From assembly GCA_916613615.1 (NCBI GenBank), contig OU744725.1:11992253-12056252 (forward strand): a DNA stretch of 64,000 bases, written 5' to 3'. Shown here in pieces: positions 57,101 to 64,000 of this stretch (the stretch's first letter is position 1; the number at the start of each line of letters is the position of its first letter). Position numbers and translations under genes: made by a program. The notes under the pieces were generated by a model, which saw only the letters and a program-made list of their open reading frames with translations, was not told where the DNA came from and made no database searches. Origin of the DNA: Steromphala cineraria (taxonomy: Eukaryota; Mollusca; Gastropoda; Trochida; Trochidae).

Positions 57101-59204
57101 AAGCAATCTCGTGACAAGCATAACTTTAGGACATCAGTGAATTGTTCGAATACACAAAGCTTGCATGCCAGAGTTAATATAAGATTCTGCATTGACCTAA
57201 TATGCCAACAATTTTTAAGCTTTACGCATTAAGTATATGCTAATGAGCCTGCTCATTCCTACGATTTAATACAATCGTGGCCATATATAGACTTACACTT
57301 AGTCTCAGAAGGTTTGGTTTTGGCAATGTTTTAAACAATTCATGTATTAAAACCAAATGGAGCCCAGAAGATGCTGTAACTTTATTATTTTCAATTTTGT
57401 TCATCGGATCAAAGCTGTATTTACATCCTGAAAGATAAGTTGCTATCAACTCTAGAAGATGATAAAGAACAACAGATGAAAGTATGTAAGCACATGCCTA
57501 GATCATTGGTATGTTTCTCATTAAACTTGTTAGATATATTGATAGTTTCATGATACATATATGTATCTGAAAGAGGAAGACATTTTAAAAAAAAAAAATT
57601 ATTTCATGAAGTTTAAGGCCAATTGCGATGAATGCTGTTTAAAAGCAAAAAATAGAAACTTTGATAAAGATAAAACGGTGTGTTTACACTGAGATGACAT
57701 CAATTCAATAAATTTAGTACAACTTGGATGAGAACAATATTTATAAGAGGAAGACATATATGTATATGAAAGAGGAAGTCCAATAAAGCTTTTTATAAAA
57801 AGGAAATGCATTTTGCATTTGTTCAAAAGTTGGTGGTTTGTGGATGTGACATGAGGGGTGCTTTCATGATATACATTCCGTGAATGTGAAGATGTAGCAT
57901 TTATTATATTATATATATCCATCTTTAAAATGCATAAACATATACTGAAACACATATTTTATGACATCTAGGAAAAACGATAAGGTACGAGTATTAAAAA
58001 AATAACCATGCTCTTTGAAAGACAGCAACAATTATTATAACGATTATGATAATATTTCGATGATTTCACGAAATCAGACGTTCCCTCCAACCTTGGTTGT
58101 TCAAATCTTATTTATATGACCTAAGGTCGATATAATTACAAGATAAAGTTCAATGTCAGTTCACGAGTAGACACGTGAGGATATAATGTCAAGGTAAGGA
58201 AAATGTAGTTTTATTTATGCATGTTGGTGCAAACAGGTCAAGAGATAAAAATGTAATCGCTTTCGATTCATTTTCCTTATTTTATTTATTCATAAGAATA
58301 ATTGTGCACTTCTCTGATGGGCATCCTAGAAGTTGAGATGATGAAGAACGATGAGGGCAAGTTTACTGATATACAACCTCTATATTCTGGGAAATGCATT
58401 TAACGGATTTCTAACTTGAAATTAAGTTGTCATGAAATTATAATGTCATGAGTTGTTAAGATTCAAATGACACAATATCAGATCTATCCCAAATAAGGTC
58501 ATTCCCCGCAATAGTTCTCTTGTATAACAGATTTGTAGTTATTACAGGGGAGCAAAGGTAACGCTGTGACGTCACATGCTAGGTGCGAGGTGACTTTGAA
58601 TGTCAATACTTGAGTCAACGATGTAGATTGTTTCTTGACATACCACTGTGTCCTTTGGTTTAAAATGTGAGCATGACCTTATCGCTTTGTTTCATTTACC
58701 GCTGTCACTTGTACACACACCTGAAAGCTAATTAAATAAAAGAATTGTTTTTCTACAGCAGAGTGTTTGATCTGAAACCGAAATTTACATCGGATGTAAA
58801 TAATGCCTTGTAATTTCTTTGCTATTTAACATGAAGTTTTGCTAAATAATTACATATAATGTATCAAGAGTTTAACAAGGGAGAGGTTTGGCATATCTTG
58901 AATGTGAAGGGAAATGAATAGGAACAAAAAGTTATCAATCTTTATGGTACGTGACTGTTGGCTAATGTAGATTTATCAAGTACTGTTGATTAACCACGAA
59001 GAGTTTTCTGTTGAAAACTGGAGTGATATTAACAAAAGTTTTCGTTCGTTTTCCATTACGGTTTCCATAGATTAAACAATCGATCTTCAGTACAAACCAT
59101 AGATTAAACACTCCATTTTCAGTACAAACCTTAAAATATGTTTTCTAATGAGCATTTGATCAAGAACTAATTACTTCACTGTCATTTGGAATTGTGTTCA
59201 TGAA
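57101..59204. other. Intronic or intergenic, nothing recognised
   Basis: No exon, RNA gene or terminal-repeat element that I can support. Short minus-strand open frames here are AT-driven. Confidence 0.35.
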
Positions 59205-59365
59205 CCATATTAACGCGTTAAGCTTAGGAACAACAGGTCTGGGGTTCGAATCCCGCCACGGGCACAGAGAACTGTTCTTCTCGCAATTAGGTTTGGGTGC
59301 AATGCTCCACTGAATTAAAACTTTAAAGCGGTGTTAAACCCCAATTCACATCACCTAAATAAACT
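59205..59365 (+). mobile_element. tRNA-derived SINE, truncated
   Basis: ggtctggggttcgaatcccgccacgggc B-box head, then gagaactgttcttctcgca, gtttgggtgcaatgct and gcggtgttaaacccca: the body of the 28253/47040 family with an internal deletion. Confidence 0.75.
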
Positions 59366-60179
59366 AAATCATCAAATACAGATACATTTTGCTGACTTTA
59401 GATTTGTAAATTTAATGTTAAGTTCTATTTCAATGTTATATAAAGTAAAACAAACGTTACCCATTTCCCCCTGATATTGTAATTGATAAAAAAAAATACC
59501 TTATAAGATATTAAGTTTGCATAGAAATGGTTGCTTTTGCTTCTGATAATTTGATTAGATCAAACAAGTCACTCATTATTTACTACCTTCAAAAAGTAGC
59601 AACGTTTCCTACATTTTCATTTTCTTTTTGAAAAATCAAAATGTAAATTATACTTAGAATAAGTGTATACGATTTTGTCATGATAAAAATCGATGTTAAA
59701 AAATATGACTGTAACAACCAATAAAACACAGCAAAGCTGTTTGATATGAATTTATTTCCCATGTTTGTATAAGGAAACTATTTTGTTGGTTCTAACCCAG
59801 AATCTCACAATTCTCTCGTGTCGTATTTCAGCGTAATCACTTCCTAACTCCATATCCCGTCATGATACATCGTATATGTATACATCGTAAAACACGTACA
59901 CTTGTCAATCAGTAGTGTACCACACTTTCTCAACATGTTCCCGTTGTTAAAATTCTCACATTAACCCCCAGCCAGGTGGAAACTGCCTCAGGCATTGTAC
60001 AGGTAATTAGCTGAGAGATGACGATATAAAGGTAGTGTTTGTTGCACTGCTGACAGTTACGTGTCGCTGACTCACACCAAGGCCAGTGATAGGTCAATGT
60101 TGTAGTCCTGGAGATGTTTGGTTAATGGTTAATTTAGGAATGTGATGATGGATAACGAGTTAATGCAACACAAGGAGTT
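59366..60179. other. Intronic or intergenic, nothing recognised
   Basis: AT-rich sequence without supportable features. Confidence 0.3.
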
Positions 60180-60720
60180 TACTTATGTTATAAATTGTGT
60201 CTGTCCTTCAATCTTTGCCTCACTATTTCTTTCTTTATCTAACTATTGTTTCTCTCTCAATCTCTGACTTGCTGTCTTTGTCTCACTATTTCTCTTTATC
60301 CAACTATTGTTTCACACTATTTCTCTCTTTATCTACCTCTTATTTCTCTCCCAACCTCTGATGTCTCTAACTTTGCCTCACTATTTCTCTCTTTATCTAA
60401 CTATTGTTTCTCTCCCAGTCTCTGACGTATCCATCTTTGTCTCACTATTTCTCTCTTTATCTGTGTATTGTTTCGCTCCCAACCTTTAATGCCTCCTTAT
60501 TTCTCTCTTAATCTACATCTTTTTTTATCTTACGTTTTCTCTATCTCACGCTTAATTTACCAGTCGCTCTCTTCGCCTTTCTCTGTTTCACTCTCTCTCT
60601 GTCTATTTCTCTCTTTGTCTATGTGTTTGTCTGTCTTTTTGTCTGTATTTCTATGCGTCTCTGTCTGTTTCTCTCTCCTAATATGCCCTTCCTTATTCAT
60701 TGTCCTATTTTCTTATCCAT
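60180..60720. repeat. Pyrimidine-rich degenerate tandem repeat
   Basis: About 540 bp of C/T-rich sequence built on tctctctttatctaactatt, gtttctctcccaatctctga and tctgtctttttgtctg units. The open frames across it are by-products of composition. Confidence 0.85.
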
Positions 60721-62160
60721 TCTAGTGATGATAATGTGTATCAAAAAGTGATTGATGATGTCAAGGACATGACAGATTGACAAAGTGATCATTATAAATA
60801 CCAGCAACAACAATGCACGAGAATAAAATGTGTCACGTAGAATAAGGTTAATGATGTCTATCAAGTACAGAGGATTCCATCAAATCTTAATTGTAAATAT
60901 GATATGACATATGTTAATTGATATCATTGGTTGAAAATTAGCATACAATAACTGTTTGTCAATAAGGGCCCACACATAAAGAAAACTGTGGGTCCAACTC
61001 TGAAATGTCTGCATTATGAATCAGTACGTTTTTTTCTTTAAAAAGTATTCTTCAGTGTGTTATAAATATGCAACATTGTTGTCAGTTTAGAGTTATGTAA
61101 TGAACGTTTGACTAGAAAATGTTTTACTGCAAGTAACGTGAGAATAACAGTGAGAAACAGTACCGTGTTGAAAAACTGTTAGGACCTGAAGATATTCAAA
61201 AGTTTGGGTCCTTGTGAAACTGCCCGTGGTTGGCTTACGGGCTGATGCTTACATTCAAACGCTGTCAATCATGATACTCCTTTTCCTTTAAATTTTGGAG
61301 GTTATTTTATATTAAGAATACATGAAATATTGCGGAAAACAATCAAATTTGAGGAATGATATTATTGTCTATGAATATTACTCTAGCCTGTAGATATTGA
61401 TTTGTTAATATACAGTTGTTCTGGAAATTTCGAAATGTAGGCATGGCAGTGAATAATGGTTAACATGACAACAAATATGAAAAAAGTTATGATGATGTTT
61501 TAAACTCGAAGTCTAAAATAATGAGATAGTTATTGCGTAAAGATATGTTTCCCCCCTTAATGATTTAATATTTGTGTGTTCATAGAAAGCATAACATTAA
61601 CACGTTTCTTGAAAATAAATAAAGGTTTCAAATGCTGAAAGACACTTTGAAATCTACGAGGAAAGCAAACCACCGTTCTTTGGCGCCAGTTCAGAGGGGC
61701 GTTATTTGCTGACCTCGCCTTTTTAATTCTCCCAGAAAACAATACGTTGTCCGAAAGTCAAACTGATTCTATACCTTGTCACAAAATGAATAACGCATTG
61801 TCTGAAATTCGTCTTTCAGGCGCCAGTGAAACAATACAAGAAACGTGAAGAAATAATGGACACTAAAATCCATCGATAACAGATCTATAAAGAACAGCTT
61901 TTTGTATGTAGTGGTATTTTATGTATACTGAAGGTTGTCATAAAAAAGTTTCGTTGAAATTTTAAATTTTTAAATTGTTTTTGTTTCATATATTTTCCTT
62001 ATTCTTTAAATTATGACATACGTTTTTTTAATATCTGTTTCCAAATATAAAGAGACACAGTAAAGATAGTTTTGTTATATTGGAACATTTAATGTGATTT
62101 TTGACCATTACATCAAATATACATTATATCAAAACTTGCAGCTTGGAGAGATGCACGAAT
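60721..62160. other. Intronic or intergenic, nothing recognised
   Basis: No supportable exon or element. Confidence 0.3.
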
Positions 62161-62596
62161 TTAAAGAGACAGTATACCTTTTAGGGGGAATATAAGGTGA
62201 TGTCAGGAAAATCAAAATAAATGGTTCCTATTGATGGACAATTTATTTTAACTATAAGAAATAGTAATAAATCCAATATATAATGTAATGTTCAGCCCTG
62301 CGAGTCCTTTTTCTAACACAAAATGCATGAATAAAAGGTTTTTGCACAAAAATGACCCCCAATGGACGTTATATGAATGTTTACAATTTGTACTCTGACC
62401 ATGGATGATTGGTTTGTGAAATAAGATTTTTGACACTATCAAAATAATACATTTAGAACTAACGAACATTTTTCAGTACAAAATTAAAATATGAAATTTT
62501 CAAAAAAACGTGCTACACTCCCTTTAATATACGGTCAATTATCAGTGATAAATTGAAAATATAAAATATATAAAAAACGTGCTAGTGTCCCTTTAA
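62161..62596 (+). mobile_element. TTAA-flanked MITE with a duplicated right end
   Basis: Left TTAA at 62161-62164, interior as in the other family members, a right end at 62527 (gtgctacactccctttaa) and a second copy of the right end at 62528-62596 (attatcagtgataaattgaa to gtgctagtgtccctttaa). Ends are more diverged than in other copies. Confidence 0.8.
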
Positions 62597-63616
62597 GTCT
62601 AACACACCGGTTACTCTTTGACCATATCGTGGTCTGCAATCTACCTGACCCTACACTGACTGATGTTATCACCGTTATGTTCATTGTATAAAACAAAGAA
62701 CTACTTCTTTTACAATTCGAGAAAGTAGTTCCTTTAAAGCTTTCAGAGGCTTATATATAAACTTCGTGTCACAGGTCAATAAATGACACAGAGTACTATT
62801 TGTTCTTCCGAAAACCTAGAGACTTGTCCGAGTAGGAATGATAAGAGTATTTTTTTTAAATATTTTTTTATCACTTTATTTCTTTTTGGGGTACCATACA
62901 TGTATATTGTTATTCAGCAAACCATTTGCAACATGTAGTAGATTGTGTTGAATTCACATGGGCGGTTACATCGTATACCTATTTACAATCAGTATAGAGA
63001 ATCTATTTACTCACATTATATGCATCTTGAACTGATTTTAGGCGTTATTGTGTGGTATTCTGTTTTGGCATATGCACGTATATGAAATGTTTGGTAACAA
63101 TATAGACCAAATTCAATTATTAGTTTAATTGAGTATGTATTTTGTATATTGATGTGACAACCGAGAACTTGTTCAGTCAAAATGTAAATGAATATTGTTA
63201 TCAACTAGCTGACTTCATTCACATTCAGCAGGTTTAGTCGTAAAAGTAAAGCAAGCCCTTCTAGTATAACTAAGAGGAACTTATTAATCCTCCTGTAGAT
63301 AGAGAACATAATGTATATTTTTTCAAATAAGGTATATGCGTTCACCATAGAAACTTTTCATCATATTTTGACCAATCGCACAACCACACGTGGAGACATT
63401 TACCTTTTATACCTGAAACTGCGAGGCAGGTAGTATCCCAATACTTCTACAGTTTAAAACAAAGTTCATGGTCTGCTGCGCCATTGATCTCCTGCCTCTT
63501 TCATGAGGTTCACTGATTGGAATAGTCCAACTAATTAGACTTGAGAGAATTGAAGAAACAATCATTTATGATCACATCTTCTGATAGATTTGTATGAACG
63601 TTAATGGCCAGAAAAT
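62597..63616. other. Intronic or intergenic, nothing recognised
   Basis: AT-rich; no supportable features. Confidence 0.3.
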
Positions 63617-63625
63617 GCCTACTAT

Positions 63626-63982
63626 CATTCTCCCCCCACAGAGGCAGATCAAGTCATGTTGATTTAGCCTCTGTTATGTTACGCCGAGTTTGTGCACGGG
63701 ATATAGTGGAAGATGTCTGATTGGAGGCAATCAAAGTGGTGCAATACAGCGGCGCTGTACTTAAATCATCGTTTTGGCTACTGATTCAAGGCAAAAGCAT
63801 TGTGATATGAACCACCCTTTCCATACGAGAAGCGTTGTCATTTGCTAAAGAAATTCAAATGGATTGTGATGCAGTTTTTTTTCCGCCAGGGGAAACTTCC
63901 GGAACCCACGGATTTCGGCGTAATAGAACAGAGGCTAAATCTAAATCAACATGACTTGATCTGCCTCTGTGGGGAGAGAATG
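63626..63982. mobile_element. Mutator-type MITE, 9-bp target duplication
   Basis: Inverted ends cattctccccccacagaggc and gcctctgtggggagagaatg extend over about 60 bp of arm (agatcaagtcatgttgattt, cctctgtt, acgccga). Flanked by gcctactat on both sides (63617-63625 and 63983-63991). 357 bp, non-coding. Confidence 0.88.
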
Positions 63983-64000
63983 GCCTACTATTGGACTCAT

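Noticed and set aside
60307..60725. Two plus-strand open frames rich in Leu/Ser/Phe
   Set aside because: They follow entirely from the pyrimidine-rich tandem repeat.

Overview
This window is eukaryotic, intron-rich, AT-rich and crowded with small transposons. Interrupted genes with GT-AG introns, a kinetochore SKA3 gene, the N-terminus of a DEG/ENaC channel, a secreted CUB/Sushi protein, a DIRS retrotransposon and many MITEs and tRNA-derived SINEs point to an invertebrate animal. A lophotrochozoan such as a bivalve mollusc is my best guess (inference, not proven).

Layout. 1-95 (-): first coding bases of a DEG/ENaC-type channel that runs off the left edge. 1.8-2.8 kb: truncated LINE. 6.2-34.6 kb: a cluster of paralogous genes for a protein with an N-terminal RGG tract, a helical middle part and a C-terminal von Willebrand A domain with a complete MIDAS; the plan resembles the Y-RNA-binding protein Ro60. 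Copy C (6230-11964, -) and copy B (21260-27316, -) are complete by exon structure. Copy D (14442-17380, -) lies between them and keeps only exons 1-3. Copy A (29266-34641, +) is head to head with B across about 1.95 kb. 36.2-49.0 kb (-): SKA3 in eight coding exons, tail to tail with copy A; its last intron holds a 6.4-kb DIRS element (37039-43459) with inverted terminal repeats and an internal complementary region. 54.0-55.5 kb (+): one exon encoding signal peptide, CUB, two Sushi domains and CUB; the gene continues to the right. The remainder to 64 kb holds satellite-like arrays, a pyrimidine-rich tract and MITEs.

How it fits together. The Ro60-like cluster is the main accessory locus: repeated duplication, one decayed copy, an intron present in A but absent from B and C, and exon-by-exon differences in divergence that suggest gene conversion. 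B and A share TATA spacing and a 12-nt 5'-leader motif. SKA3 and the CUB/Sushi gene may share a bidirectional promoter near 50.8-50.96 kb. Several MITE families are defined well enough by TIRs and target-site duplications to be classed: TTAA elements (piggyBac type), 9-bp-TSD elements (Mutator type), a Tigger/pogo-like element, and a fold-back element with an unusual 13-14-bp duplication. All exon coordinates were derived by reading splice sites and keeping frame; no database search was possible.
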